Below, piece after piece: positions 53,672 through 63,304 of a stretch of DNA of 64,000 nt. This DNA is from Belnapia sp. F-4-1 (GTDB lineage: Bacteria > Pseudomonadota > Alphaproteobacteria > Acetobacterales > Acetobacteraceae). Numbering within the stretch: the first letter of the stretch is position 1; each line of letters starts with the position of its first letter. Under the pieces are notes generated by a model, which saw nothing but the letters and a program-made list of their open reading frames with translations, searched no databases and was not told the DNA's origin. Location of the stretch: NCBI RefSeq assembly GCF_000802185.1, contig NZ_KN676113.1, forward strand, positions 3,866,349 to 3,930,348, in the 5' to 3' direction. The position numbers and the translations under genes are program-made.

Positions 53672-55189
53672 ATGACCGAGGAATTCAACGTCATCGTGGT
53701 CGGTGGCGGCAATGCCGCTTTCTGTGCCGCGCTCTCCGCCCAGGAGCAGGGTGCCCGTGTCGTCATGCTGGAGCGGGCACCGGAGGATGAGGCGGGCGGC
53801 AATACCCGATTCACCGCGGGCGCCATCCGCTTCGCCTATCGCGGCGTCGAGGATCTGCGGGAGATCATGCCCGACCTCACCGACGCCGAATGCGCCCAGA
53901 CGGATTTCGGCACCTATACCGAGGACCAGTTCTTCGACGACATGTTCCGAGTCACGCGCAACCGCACCGACCCGGAACTCTGCGACATCCTGGTGCGGCG
54001 CAGCTTCGAGACGATGAAGTGGCTGCGCGGCAAGGGCGTCAAATTCGCGCCCATCTGGGGCCGGCAGGCCTTCAAGGTGGATGGTAAATTCAAGTTCTGG
54101 GGCGGGCTGACGGTGGAAGCCTGGGGCGGGGGCCCCGGCCTCGTCGCTGCGGAGACGGAGGCGGCGCGGAAGCGCGGCATCGAGATCCGTTATGCGACGC
54201 GGGCGCAGAAGATCCTCCATGACGGCTTCAAGGTCGAGGGCATGCGGGTGAAGTCGCCGGGGCGCATCTACGACATCAAGGCGCCGGCGGTGATCCTGGC
54301 GGCCGGCGGCTTCCAGGGCGATGCGGAGATGCGCACGCGCTATCTCGGGCCGGGCTGGGAACTCGCCAAGGTGCGCGGCACCCGCTTCAACACCGGCGAC
54401 GGCATCAAGATGGCGCTCGAGGTCGGCGCCTCGCCCTTCGGCAACTACTCCGGCTGCCATGCGGTGCAGTGGGATTTCAACGCGCCGGAGTATGGCGACC
54501 TCGCGGTGGGTGATGCCTTCCAGAAGCACAGCTACCCCTGGAGCGTGCTCATCAACGCCAATGGCCGCCGCTTCCTCGACGAGGGCGCCGATTTCCGCAA
54601 CTACACCTATGCCAAGTACGGCCGCGTGGTCCTGGAACAGCCGGGCAATTTCGCCTGGCAGGTCTTCGACCAGAAGGTCCTGCATGTGCTGCGCGACGAA
54701 TACCGCATCAAGCAGGTGACGAAGGTGCGCGCGGATACGCTGGAAGAGCTTGCGGCGAAGCTCGAGGGTGTCGACGCTGCGGCGTTCCTCGAAGAAATCC
54801 GCGCCTACAACGCCGCCGTCCGACGCGACATTCCCTTCAACCCGAACGTCAAGGACGGGCGCCGCACCGAGGGGCTGTCGGTGAACAAGTCCAATTGGGC
54901 GAACACGATCGAGGATGGGCCCTTTGAGGCCTATCAGGTGGGCTGCGGCATCACCTTCACCTTCGGTGGTCTCCGCATCGACAATCAGGCGCGGGTGCTG
55001 GATGCGGACCAGGCGCCGATCGCCGGGCTCTATGCCGCCGGGGAGCTTGTGGGCGGCGTTTTCTACTTCAACTACCCGGGCGGCTCCGGGCTCATCAACG
55101 GGGCGGTCTTCGGCCGGCTGGCCGGCGCCACGGCGGCAGCCGACTTGAAGACCAACGCGGGCGGGATGATGGCGCCTATTCCAGCCTGA
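53672..55189 (+). CDS. tcuA: FAD-dependent tricarballylate dehydrogenase-like protein
   Basis: A 505-residue flavoprotein of the fumarate reductase/succinate dehydrogenase flavoprotein family, matching TcuA in length and motifs. The FAD site is VIVVGGGNAAFCAALSAQEQ with NAAFCAA typical of TcuA; ERAPEDEAGGNTRFTAGAIR, TFGGLRIDNQARVLD and GLYAAGELVGG close the fold. TcuA oxidises tricarballylate to cis-aconitate and normally passes electrons to TcuB. No tcuB is in the window. It converges on a tctC-type receptor gene, overlapping by 14 bases. Confidence 0.85.
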   Translation: MTEEFNVIVVGGGNAAFCAALSAQEQGARVVMLERAPEDEAGGNTRFTAGAIRFAYRGVEDLREIMPDLTDAECAQTDFGTYTEDQFFDDMFRVTRNRTDPELCDILVRRSFETMKWLRGKGVKFAPIWGRQAFKVDGKFKFWGGLTVEAWGGGPGLVAAETEAARKRGIEIRYATRAQKILHDGFKVEGMRVKSPGRIYDIKAPAVILAAGGFQGDAEMRTRYLGPGWELAKVRGTRFNTGDGIKMALEVGASPFGNYSGCHAVQWDFNAPEYGDLAVGDAFQKHSYPWSVLINANGRRFLDEGADFRNYTYAKYGRVVLEQPGNFAWQVFDQKVLHVLRDEYRIKQVTKVRADTLEELAAKLEGVDAAAFLEEIRAYNAAVRRDIPFNPNVKDGRRTEGLSVNKSNWANTIEDGPFEAYQVGCGITFTFGGLRIDNQARVLDADQAPIAGLYAAGELVGGVFYFNYPGGSGLINGAVFGRLAGATAAADLKTNAGGMMAPIPA

Positions 55190-56153
55190 CATTCGCGCCG
55201 CGGATGACGGGCGCCCAACGCTCGTATTCCGCGGCGACGAAGCGGTCGGTCTCGGCCGGATCCATCCAGATCGGCTCGCTCGCCATATCGGTCAGGCGGG
55301 CCTGGATGGCGGGCATGGCGAGAATCTCCCGCAGGGCCAACGCGAGGGTCTCGATCATCGGCCGCGATGTGCCGCGCGGGGCGAAAAGGCCGGTCCAGGA
55401 GCGGACGGCGTAGTCCGGCACTCCACCCTCCTGCATGGTCGGGATGTCGGGGCGGCTGCCGACGCGCCGGTCCGTGCAGACCGCGAGCAGCGTCACCTGC
55501 CCGGAATCGGCCGGCCCCACCACCGTCGGCAGGTTGAGGAATACGATCGGCACCGTGCCGGCAACGAGGTCGGTGATCGCCTGGCCGCCGCCGCGATAGG
55601 GCACATGGGTCAGGTCGAGCCCCGTCCGCAGCCGGAAGAGCTCACCGGCCAGGTGGTTGGACGAGCCCACGCCGGAGGAGCCGAAGCTCATGCCGTGCGT
55701 ATCCGACTTCACCCGGGCAATGAGCTCCGGCACCGTCCGGATGCCGAGCGCCTTGGTTGCCGCCAGCACGTTCGGCACGTCGACCAGCATGGCGATGCCC
55801 TCCAGCGCCCCCCGCACGTCGTAGCCAAGGTCCTTGGCGATCAGCGGGTGGAAGACATGGTTGGAGGCGGAGGAGACGAGCAGCGTCAGTCCATCCGGCC
55901 TCGCCCGTGCGACCAGGCCCATGCCGACGCTGCCGCCACCGCCGGGCCGGTTCTCGATGATGAAGGCCTGGCCGAAGCGAGCCTCGAGTTGCGGGGCGAG
56001 GAGGCGGGCCACCACGTCGTTCGAGCCGCCGGGCGCCCAGGGGACGATCAGCGTGACTGGCTTGCCGGGCCAACCCCCTTGCGCTCCGGCCGGGCGGCCG
56101 AGCAGCAGCGCCGGCGCGGCAAGGGCGCTGCGGCGGGCGAGGCGTGTCGGCAT
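55176..56153 (-). CDS. Tripartite tricarboxylate transporter substrate-binding protein (TctC/Bug family)
   Basis: A 325-residue periplasmic receptor of the Bug family. ATG 56153 gives an RR-type signal (MPTRLARRSALAAPALLLG), possibly Tat. Family motifs are PVTLIVPWAPGGSNDVVARL, IIENRPGGGGSVG, YGSSGVGSSNHLAGE-like FGSSGVGSSNHLAGELF, HVPYRGGGQAITDLVAG and FAPRGT. The membrane partners TctA/TctB are absent, as is usual for this expanded family in Roseomonas-like and Bordetella-like genomes. Its 3' end overlaps tcuA by 14 bases, and a tricarboxylate ligand would fit; that is inference. Confidence 0.92.
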   Translation of the reverse strand: MPTRLARRSALAAPALLLGRPAGAQGGWPGKPVTLIVPWAPGGSNDVVARLLAPQLEARFGQAFIIENRPGGGGSVGMGLVARARPDGLTLLVSSASNHVFHPLIAKDLGYDVRGALEGIAMLVDVPNVLAATKALGIRTVPELIARVKSDTHGMSFGSSGVGSSNHLAGELFRLRTGLDLTHVPYRGGGQAITDLVAGTVPIVFLNLPTVVGPADSGQVTLLAVCTDRRVGSRPDIPTMQEGGVPDYAVRSWTGLFAPRGTSRPMIETLALALREILAMPAIQARLTDMASEPIWMDPAETDRFVAAEYERWAPVIRGANVRLE

Positions 56154-56320
56154 GGCATTCTCCCGGTGCTTGGCCGCAGCATGCCCTGGCCCGGGCGTCA
56201 AGACGAGCCTGTCACGTCTGGCGGGAAGCCAGATGCCTCCCGATCGCGTACTGCGTTTTTCTGCTGCCGATGCCCGGGTGGGCGGGTACAAGGCGCGCAG
56301 GGCGTGCGGGACGGGGGTGC

Positions 56321-57034
56321 ATGCGAAGGACGGTCTGGCTGGCGATTGGGATCGGGCTGCTGGCCGGGTGCTCGGCACAGCGCTCGTCAGGGGTAGCGCC
56401 GCTGGCGGACGGCACCTATCGCGTCACCGTGGCGAGCCGCAACCTGGGAGGAGCGACGCAGCAGGCGCTGAGCGAGGCCTCGGCCTATTGCGGCGGCCGC
56501 GGTGAGCAGGCGCAGATGCTGCGGCGGCAGATCAACGCGGCGGATTACGACCTGGTCTTCCGCTGCGCCAATGCCGCGGCGCCGTCGCGCAGCGGGGCGG
56601 TCCCCATCCTGCTCGGCAGCGCGGTTCCGGCCATGACACAGACGGCAGTGCTGCCGGCAGAGCCGCCGACGCTTGCAGCCCTCCAGGCCGCCGCGGTGCC
56701 GGCCCCGGCTGGCTTCCGCCTGCCGCCAGTGCCGGACCTGCCGCCCCTGCAGGCACTTCCGCAGGCGGAGCGGGGACCGGTCTTCGCGCCTCTGCCGCCG
56801 TTGCACAATGCCGCGCCGGCGTTTTCCGGCGTGCCGGATGCATCGCCGCGCCCCCCGGTGCCGCGGGCCTATGAAGGCCTGCCGCCGGTCACGGGCATGC
56901 CCGGCGGCCCGCCGCAGCGGGCGCTGGCGCCGCTGCCGCCGATTGCCGAGCCGGCGCTTGCCGGGCCGCCCCCGCGGCAGGGCGCCGCGAGCGCGACGCC
57001 GCCGTCCGCCTTCTGGGAAGCCCGGCGCAACTAG
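56321..57034 (+). CDS. Proline-rich predicted lipoprotein with N-terminal conserved domain
   Basis: A 237-residue protein with a lipoprotein signal (MRRTVWLAIGIGLLAGC; lipobox LAGC). A short folded domain follows, residues ~25-80: GTYRVTVASRNLGGATQQAL, then EASAYCGGRGEQAQML and DYDLVFRCA with two cysteines. This resembles the small YgdI/osmotic-lipoprotein-like beta pattern. The remaining ~150 residues are Pro/Ala-rich (FRLPPVPDLPPLQALP). ATG 56321 follows GGGGG; upstream codons in frame are not protein-like. It converges on flagellin with one base between stops. Function unknown. Confidence 0.7.
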   Translation: MRRTVWLAIGIGLLAGCSAQRSSGVAPLADGTYRVTVASRNLGGATQQALSEASAYCGGRGEQAQMLRRQINAADYDLVFRCANAAAPSRSGAVPILLGSAVPAMTQTAVLPAEPPTLAALQAAAVPAPAGFRLPPVPDLPPLQALPQAERGPVFAPLPPLHNAAPAFSGVPDASPRPPVPRAYEGLPPVTGMPGGPPQRALAPLPPIAEPALAGPPPRQGAASATPPSAFWEARRN

Positions 57035-57056
57035 GTCAGCCGCGAAACAGGCTGAC
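57035..57056. terminator. Short perfect stem-loop between convergent genes, possible bidirectional transcript end
   Basis: GTCAGCC (57035-57041) and GGCTGAC (57050-57056) pair perfectly around an eight-base loop. The stem includes the flagellin stop codon and begins right after the lipoprotein stop. There is no T run on either side, so intrinsic termination is uncertain; protection of the 3' end is an alternative. Confidence 0.35.
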
Positions 57057-57872
57057 GAGCGACTGCGGCGCCTGGTTGGCGATGCCGAGCGCCTGGGTGC
57101 CGAGCTGCTGACGGATCTGCAGCGCCTGGAACCGGGCGCTTTCCTTCGCCATGTCGGTGTCGATCAGCGCGCCGAGGCCGCTCTGCTGTGCATCCAGGAT
57201 GGACTTGTTGTAGTTGATCTGGCTGTCGATGTAGTTGGAGTAGCTGCCGAAATTGTTCAGCTCGCTCAGCGTCGCGGTGATCGCCTTGCCGACGGCGCCG
57301 GTCTTGGTCAGCGCGGTGGAGGCATCGCCCCGAGTCCAGGTGTTGGCGCCCGAGACGCTGTTGAAGATGTTGGTGATCGCCTTGTACCCGCTGAAGGTAT
57401 AGTAGGTGCCGGTCCCGTTGGTGACGACCTGCACGGCGAGGTTGGTTGGGTCATCCAGAACGTTGAGGCCGTTGTAGCTGGCGTCCTTGATGAAGGACTT
57501 GATGTTGTTGGTCAGCTCGCCGGCCTGGGACTGGTACTGGCTGCGCTGCTCGGCGGTGATGGTGCCGTCCGCCAGCTTCACGGTTACGGCCTGGAGCTTG
57601 GTCAGCGCGCTCGAGACATTCTCCAGGGCGGCGTTCGAGACATCGAGCAGGCCTTTGACGCCGCCCAGCTGCTCATTGGCCGAGGTGGTGGCGGCGACCG
57701 CGCCGCGGATGCGCTCCGCCACTGCATAGGCGGCGCCGTCGTCCTTGGCGTCGGCGACGCGGTAGCCGGTTGAGATGCGCTTCTGGGTTGCCGCCAATTC
57801 GTCGCCGGTGCGGTTGAGCGACTGCAGCGCCACCATGGCGCCGACATTGGTGTTCACGGAATTCAGCGGCAT
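57036..57872 (-). CDS. Flagellin
   Basis: A 278-residue flagellin with the two conserved end regions and a short variable centre. N-terminal D0/D1: [20 protein letters not shown], then [21 protein letters not shown]-terminal: [20 protein letters not shown], then [20 protein letters not shown], ending SLFRG. ATG 57872 has AAGGGAAAAG upstream. No other flagellar genes are in the window. The small size and the [15 protein letters not shown] motif fit alphaproteobacterial flagellins, and several copies per genome are common. Confidence 0.97.
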   Translation of the reverse strand: MPLNSVNTNVGAMVALQSLNRTGDELAATQKRISTGYRVADAKDDGAAYAVAERIRGAVAATTSANEQLGGVKGLLDVSNAALENVSSALTKLQAVTVKLADGTITAEQRSQYQSQAGELTNNIKSFIKDASYNGLNVLDDPTNLAVQVVTNGTGTYYTFSGYKAITNIFNSVSGANTWTRGDASTALTKTGAVGKAITATLSELNNFGSYSNYIDSQINYNKSILDAQQSGLGALIDTDMAKESARFQALQIRQQLGTQALGIANQAPQSLVSLFRG

Positions 57873-58068
57873 CGGGCTTTTCCCTTGGCTGGCGACCGCG
57901 ATCCTCGGGCCGGTTGAGGGGATGGTGCCCGTTCCGGGTAAAGAACCAGTGAAGGCGGTCGGAGGAAACGCCATGCCCGCACGAAATCGAGCCTGCTTGA
58001 TCCGGCCGGGTGGAATGGGGGATACGGGCGGCTTGCGCACCACTCGCGCCGAAGGAAAGAGCAACGCC

Positions 58069-58911
58069 ATGTCCGCCCCCGATCCGGTCGTCAGCATCGG
58101 CCAGGTTCGCATCGGCAACCACCTGCCGCTTGCCGTCATCGCCGGGCCCTGCCAGCTCGAGAGCCGGGCGCATGGGCTGGAAGTCGCGGCCGCGCTGCGC
58201 GAGGTGGCGGCGGGGCTCGGCTTCGGGCTGATCTTCAAGGCGAGCTTCGACAAGGCGAACCGCACCAGCGGGGGCGGCGCACGGGGGATGGGGATGGCGC
58301 AGTCGCTGCCCGTCTTCGCCGAGATCCGCGAAACCCTGCGCCTGCCGGTGCTGACCGATGTGCATGAGCCGGGGCAATGCGCACCGGTCGCCGAGGCGGT
58401 CGACGTGCTGCAGATCCCCGCCTTCCTTTGCCGGCAGACCGACCTGCTGGTGGCGGCGGCCGCGACCGGGCGGGTGGTGAATGTGAAGAAGGGGCAGTTC
58501 CTCGCGCCCTGGGACATGAAGAACGTCATCGCCAAGGTGACCGGCGCGGGCAACACGCGGGTGCTGGCGACGGAACGCGGCGCGTCCTTCGGCTACAACA
58601 CGCTGGTCTCCGACATGCGGGCGCTGCCGATCATGGCGGCGATGGGCGCGCCGGTGATCTTCGACGCGACGCATTCCGTGCAGCAGCCGGGCGGGCAGGG
58701 GACTTCCTCGGGCGGGCAGCGGGAGTTCGTCCCCGTCCTGGCGCGCGCCGCCGTCGCGGTCGGCGTTGCGGGTGTCTTCATCGAGACGCATCCCGACCCG
58801 GACCACGCGCCCTCGGATGGCCCGAACATGGTGCCGCTGCGCGACTTCCCGCGGCTGATCGAGACGCTGATGGCCTTCGACGCGCTGGCCAAGCAGCGGG
58901 GCGAGGCATGA
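58069..58911 (+). CDS. kdsA: 3-deoxy-8-phosphooctulonate synthase
   Basis: A 280-residue enzyme condensing phosphoenolpyruvate and arabinose-5-phosphate to Kdo-8-phosphate for LPS. Hallmarks are [69 protein letters not shown] and [21 protein letters not shown] 58069 follows GAAGGAAAGAG. First gene of a kdsA-kdsB-kdsD run with ATGA overlaps; the divergent flagellin gene lies 196 bases away. Confidence 0.98.
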   Translation: MSAPDPVVSIGQVRIGNHLPLAVIAGPCQLESRAHGLEVAAALREVAAGLGFGLIFKASFDKANRTSGGGARGMGMAQSLPVFAEIRETLRLPVLTDVHEPGQCAPVAEAVDVLQIPAFLCRQTDLLVAAAATGRVVNVKKGQFLAPWDMKNVIAKVTGAGNTRVLATERGASFGYNTLVSDMRALPIMAAMGAPVIFDATHSVQQPGGQGTSSGGQREFVPVLARAAVAVGVAGVFIETHPDPDHAPSDGPNMVPLRDFPRLIETLMAFDALAKQRGEA

Positions 58912-59639
58912 GGCCGATCGTCCTCATCCCGGCGCGGCTGGCGGCGACGCGGCTGCCGGACAAGCCGCTCGCGGACATTCACGGCCTGCCGATGATCGTC
59001 CATGTGCTGCGGCGCGCGCAGGAGGCGGATATCGGCCCCGTTGCCGTCGCCACCGACACGCCGCGCATCGCCGAGGCCGTCGAGGCCGCGGGCGGACGGG
59101 CGGTGATGACGCGGGGTGACCATCCCTCCGGCTCGGACCGCATCCACGAGGCGCTCGGGCTGCTCGATGGCGAGGGCCGGCATGACCTCATCATCAATGT
59201 CCAGGGCGACCTGCCGACCATCGACCCGGCGGCGATCCGTGCCGCCGTGGCTTTGATGGCGGCGGAGGAGGTGGCGCTCGGCACCCTCGTCGCCGAGATC
59301 GTGCGCGAGGAGGAGCGGACCGCCTCGCAAGTGGTGAAGATGGTGGGCACGCCGCTCGGCGGCGGACGGCACCGGGCGCTCTATTTCACCCGGGCAACGG
59401 CGCCCTGGGGCGAGGGGCCACTGTACCACCATATCGGCCTTTATGCCTGGCGTCGGGAGGCGCTGGCGCGCTTCGTCGCCATGCCGCCGTCGCCGCTCGA
59501 GCGGCGTGAGAAGCTGGAGCAGCTTCGCGCACTGGAGGCGGGCATGCGGATCGACGCGCAAGAGGTGGCGGTGGTGCCGCTCGGCGTCGACACGGCGGAA
59601 GACCTGGCGCGTGCGCGCGCGATACTGGCGCCGCGATGA
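58908..59639 (+). CDS. kdsB: 3-deoxy-manno-octulosonate cytidylyltransferase
   Basis: A 243-residue CMP-Kdo synthetase that activates Kdo for transfer to lipid A. It has the nucleotide loop [35 protein letters not shown], the metal-binding [12 protein letters not shown], and [15 protein letters not shown] 58908 overlaps kdsA as ATGA, and its stop overlaps kdsD as ATGA. Normal family length. Confidence 0.97.
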   Translation: MRPIVLIPARLAATRLPDKPLADIHGLPMIVHVLRRAQEADIGPVAVATDTPRIAEAVEAAGGRAVMTRGDHPSGSDRIHEALGLLDGEGRHDLIINVQGDLPTIDPAAIRAAVALMAAEEVALGTLVAEIVREEERTASQVVKMVGTPLGGGRHRALYFTRATAPWGEGPLYHHIGLYAWRREALARFVAMPPSPLERREKLEQLRALEAGMRIDAQEVAVVPLGVDTAEDLARARAILAPR

Positions 59640-60631
59640 GCGCCGCGCTCAGGCACGGCACGGATGCGGCGCGCATCCGCGAAACCATCGCCCGCACCAT
59701 CGCCATCGAGCAGGAGGGGATGGCAGCGCTTGCCGCCGCGCTCGACGGGTCGCTCGGCGAGGCGCTGGCGCAGGCCGCCGAGACGATCTTCGCCGCCGAG
59801 GGGCGGGTCGTCGTCACCGGCATGGGCAAGAGCGGGCATGTCGGGCGGAAGGTAGCGGCGACGCTCGCTTCGACGGGCACGCCAGCGCTCTTCCTGCATC
59901 CAGCCGAGGCGAGCCATGGCGACCTCGGCATGCTGACGGCGGCGGATGTGGTGCTTGCCCTGTCCTGGTCGGGCGGGACGGTGGAGCTGCGCGACATCAT
60001 CCACTATTCGCGGCGCTTTGGCTTGCGGCTGATCGCCGTCACGGGCCGGGCGGAAAGTGCGCTTGGGCGCGCGGCAGATATTCCGTTGGTCGTGCCTGCC
60101 GTCGTCGAAGCCTGTCCGCATGGGCTGGCGCCGACCACCTCGACGCTGATCCAGATGGCGATCGGCGATGCGCTGGCCATGGCGCTGCTGGAGCGGCGCG
60201 GCTTCACCCCGGCCGAGTTCCATCGCTTCCATCCCGGCGGCAAGCTCGGGGCCCAGCTGCTGACGGTCGGCGAGGTGATGAAGCGGGCGCCGGACCTGCC
60301 GCTGGTGCGCGAGGATGCGGCCATGGGCGAGGCGATCATCGCCATGACGGGGCACAGCCTCGGCTGCGCCATCGTCACCGATGCGGCGGGCGACGTGGTC
60401 GGCATCATCACCGACGGCGACCTCCGGCGGCACATGCATCCCGGCATCATGGGCGAGCGGGTGGAGGCGGTGATGACGCGGGCGCCGCGGCATACCGTGC
60501 CGGAGCAGATCGCCAGCGCGGCGCTCGCCGAGATGAATGCGCGACGGATCAACGTGCTGGTAGTGCAGGAGGGGCGGCGACCCGTCGGGCTGCTGCATGT
60601 GCAGCAGCTGCTTTCGGCGGGGGTGGTGTAG
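59636..60631 (+). CDS. kdsD: Arabinose-5-phosphate isomerase (KpsF/GutQ family)
   Basis: A 331-residue isomerase converting ribulose-5-phosphate to arabinose-5-phosphate, the KdsA substrate. The SIS domain has [40 protein letters not shown] and SWSGGTVEL; the middle has [19 protein letters not shown] and [12 protein letters not shown]. Two CBS domains follow ([20 protein letters not shown] and the C-terminal INVLVVQE). Placement after kdsB gives three consecutive Kdo-pathway genes. Confidence 0.96.
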   Translation: MSAALRHGTDAARIRETIARTIAIEQEGMAALAAALDGSLGEALAQAAETIFAAEGRVVVTGMGKSGHVGRKVAATLASTGTPALFLHPAEASHGDLGMLTAADVVLALSWSGGTVELRDIIHYSRRFGLRLIAVTGRAESALGRAADIPLVVPAVVEACPHGLAPTTSTLIQMAIGDALAMALLERRGFTPAEFHRFHPGGKLGAQLLTVGEVMKRAPDLPLVREDAAMGEAIIAMTGHSLGCAIVTDAAGDVVGIITDGDLRRHMHPGIMGERVEAVMTRAPRHTVPEQIASAALAEMNARRINVLVVQEGRRPVGLLHVQQLLSAGVV

Positions 60632-60637
60632 GGCTCG

Positions 60638-63304
60638 ATGGACGAGCCCGCGCGCCCCGATCCGGATGCGCTGCTGGCGCTGGCCCGGCAGGAGGGGCGG
60701 GGGCGGCTGAAGGTCTTCCTCGGTGCCGCGCCCGGGGTCGGCAAGACCTATGAGATGCTGGCCGGGGCGCGGCGGCGCCAGGCCGGCGGCGCCGAAGTGC
60801 TGGTCGGCATCGTCGAGACCCATGGAAGGGCGGAAACCGAGGCGCAGCTCGGCGCGCTGCCGGTGCTGCCGCGCGCCGCAATCCCCTATGCCGGGCCGAA
60901 CGGCATGCGGATGCTCGAGGAATTCGACCTCGACGCGGCGCTCGCCCGGCGGCCGGCGATCCTGCTGCTCGACGAGCTGGCGCACAGCAACGCGCCCGGC
61001 AGCCGCCACCCGAAGCGCTGGCAGGACGTGGAGGAGCTGCGCGACGCCGGGATCGAGGTCTGGACGACAGTGAATGTCCAGCACTTGGAAAGCCTCTCCG
61101 ATGCGGTCGCGCGCATCACCGGCATCCGCGTCGCCGAGACGGTGCCGGACCGCGTGCTTGTCGGGGCGGATACGGTGGAGCTGATCGACATCCCGCCCGC
61201 CGAGCTGCTGGAGCGGCTGCGCGCCGGCAAGGTTTATCGGCCGGACCAGGCGGAGCGGGCGCTGCGCGGCTTCTTCCGCGAGGGCAACCTGGCGGCGCTG
61301 CGGGAGATGGCGCTGCGCCGCACGGCGGAGCGGGTGGAGGCCGATGTCACCGGCTATATGCGCGCCAATGCCATCGCCGGTCCCTGGCCGAGCGGGGAGC
61401 GGGTGCTGGCGCTGATCGGCGGGGAGCCGGGTGCCGTCGCCGTGGCGCGGCAGGCCCGGCGCATCGCCGATGCTTTGCGGGGCCCGCTGCTGGCGCTGCA
61501 TGTCGAGCGGCCTTCGGCGCCGGAGGACGGCGGCGCGGCCGGGGCGGCGCTACGCGAGGCGGAGGCGCTCGGTGCCGAAGTGGAGACGGTGGTCGCCGCC
61601 GACCTGCCGCGTGCCATCCTCGCCCATGCCAGGGCGAGGAACGCTTCCCACATCGTGCTCGGGCGGGGCCGACCTCCGGCCTGGCGGCGGCTGACGGGGC
61701 GGACGCTTTCCGCCGCGCTGCTCCGGCAGGCGGGCGATTTCGCGCTGCATCTCGTCCCCGAGCCGGCCCTGCCGGTGGCGCCGCTGCCGGGGCGGCGCGG
61801 GCTTCCCCGCCGGATCGGCTTCGCCGCGGTGCCGCTGCTGGTCGCGGCGGCGACGCTCGTCGCCTTCGCCACCGACGGCATCGTGCCGGAAGGGGCGATG
61901 GGGATGATCTACCTCGTCGGCATCGTCGCCGCGGCGGTCGGCTTCGGCGCGCTGCACGGGCTGGCGGTGGCGGCGCTCTCCTTCCTGGCCTGGAACTACC
62001 TCTTCCTGCCGCCGCGCTACACGCTGACCATTGCCGCGGCGCAGGATGTGGTGGGCGTCGTCGTCTTCAGCCTGGTCGCGCTGTTGCTGGCCGGGACGAC
62101 GGGTGGGCTCGGCCGCTCGGTGCGGGCGGCGCGGGCGCGCCTGCTCGGCCTTCGGCGGCTTGTGGAGTTCAGCCGGCGGCTCGGGGCGCCGGGGACGCAG
62201 GGCGACCTGCTGGATGCGGTGGCGCGCGAGGCGGAGCGCATCGCCGGCCGCCCGGCCTGCGTGCTGATGCCGCTGCCGCCCGCGCCCGGCCAGACCGGGC
62301 CGGAACCAGTGCTGCGCGCCGCCATCCCCATCGACGCCGAGCCGGACGAGGCCGCCATGGCCGCCGCCCGCTGGGCGCTCTCCCATGGCCGGCCGACCGG
62401 GCGCGGGACGGATACGCTGCCGGCGGGAACGGTATGGCAATTCCGGCCGATGCGCACGGCGCGCGGCCTGGTCGGGCTGGTCGGGCTGCAATTGGGCGAG
62501 GCGGCGCGGCTGGAGACGGAGACGGACCGAACGCTCGATGCCTTGCTCGACCAGGCCGCCGTCGCCATCGAGCGGGTGGAGCTGATCGAGGGCGCCGCGC
62601 GCGATGCGGCGCGAGCCGAGACGGAGCAGCTGCGCCTCGCGCTGCTCACCTCGCTCGGGCACGACCTCCGGACGCCGCTGACCTCGATCCGCGGCGCGCT
62701 CGGCACCCTGCGCGGCTCGGGCGAGGCGCTGGCGCCGGCGGTGCGAGAGGATCTGCTCGCCGCGGCCGAGGAGGAGACGGTGCGGCTGACGCGCACCATC
62801 ACCAACATCCTCGACATCGTGCGGCTGGAGAACGGTCAGGTGGAGCCGCGCAAGGAACCGGTCGACCTCGCCGAGGCGGTGGAAGCGGCGGCGGGCCGGC
62901 AGGAGCGTGCCACAGGTCGGGCGATCGAGCGCCACCTCGATGCGCGGCTGCCGGCGCCACGGCTCGATCCCGCGCTGCTCGACCAGGTGCTCGGCAACCT
63001 GCTCGACAACGCGTTGAAATTCTCGGGTCCCGAGGGCCGCGTCTTGGTCGCCGCGCGGCGGGAGGGGCACGAGGTGGCGCTGGCCGTGGAGGATGACGGG
63101 CCGGGTATTGCGGCGGAGGCGCTGGGGCGAGTCTTCGATCCCTTCTACCGTGCCAGCCGCACCGACCGGATCGCCGCAGGCACCGGGCTCGGCCTCGCCA
63201 TCGCCCGCGGCCTGACCGAGGCGATGGGCGGCCGCATCGGCGCGGAGAGCCCGGTCGCGGCCGGCGGACGGGGCACGCGGGTGACGCTGCGCTTCCCGGC
63301 ATGA
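60638..63304 (+). CDS. kdpD: KdpD-type sensor histidine kinase
   Basis: An 888-residue sensor kinase. The KdpD N-domain has the Walker-type loop FLGAAPGVGKTYEMLAGARR, GIVETHGRAET, LLLDELAHSNAPGSRHPKRW and TTVNVQHLESL, then a Usp-like domain (ILAHARARNASHIVLGRGRP). Four membrane helices (about 392-490), a GAF-like region and the kinase core follow. Phospho-acceptor His675 is in SLGHDLRTPLTS, with N-box NLLDNALKFS and G-box GTGLGLAIARGL. It senses K+ limitation or ionic stress and phosphorylates KdpE. It starts six bases after kdsD; kdpFABC is not upstream. Confidence 0.95.
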   Translation: MDEPARPDPDALLALARQEGRGRLKVFLGAAPGVGKTYEMLAGARRRQAGGAEVLVGIVETHGRAETEAQLGALPVLPRAAIPYAGPNGMRMLEEFDLDAALARRPAILLLDELAHSNAPGSRHPKRWQDVEELRDAGIEVWTTVNVQHLESLSDAVARITGIRVAETVPDRVLVGADTVELIDIPPAELLERLRAGKVYRPDQAERALRGFFREGNLAALREMALRRTAERVEADVTGYMRANAIAGPWPSGERVLALIGGEPGAVAVARQARRIADALRGPLLALHVERPSAPEDGGAAGAALREAEALGAEVETVVAADLPRAILAHARARNASHIVLGRGRPPAWRRLTGRTLSAALLRQAGDFALHLVPEPALPVAPLPGRRGLPRRIGFAAVPLLVAAATLVAFATDGIVPEGAMGMIYLVGIVAAAVGFGALHGLAVAALSFLAWNYLFLPPRYTLTIAAAQDVVGVVVFSLVALLLAGTTGGLGRSVRAARARLLGLRRLVEFSRRLGAPGTQGDLLDAVAREAERIAGRPACVLMPLPPAPGQTGPEPVLRAAIPIDAEPDEAAMAAARWALSHGRPTGRGTDTLPAGTVWQFRPMRTARGLVGLVGLQLGEAARLETETDRTLDALLDQAAVAIERVELIEGAARDAARAETEQLRLALLTSLGHDLRTPLTSIRGALGTLRGSGEALAPAVREDLLAAAEEETVRLTRTITNILDIVRLENGQVEPRKEPVDLAEAVEAAAGRQERATGRAIERHLDARLPAPRLDPALLDQVLGNLLDNALKFSGPEGRVLVAARREGHEVALAVEDDGPGIAAEALGRVFDPFYRASRTDRIAAGTGLGLAIARGLTEAMGGRIGAESPVAAGGRGTRVTLRFPA

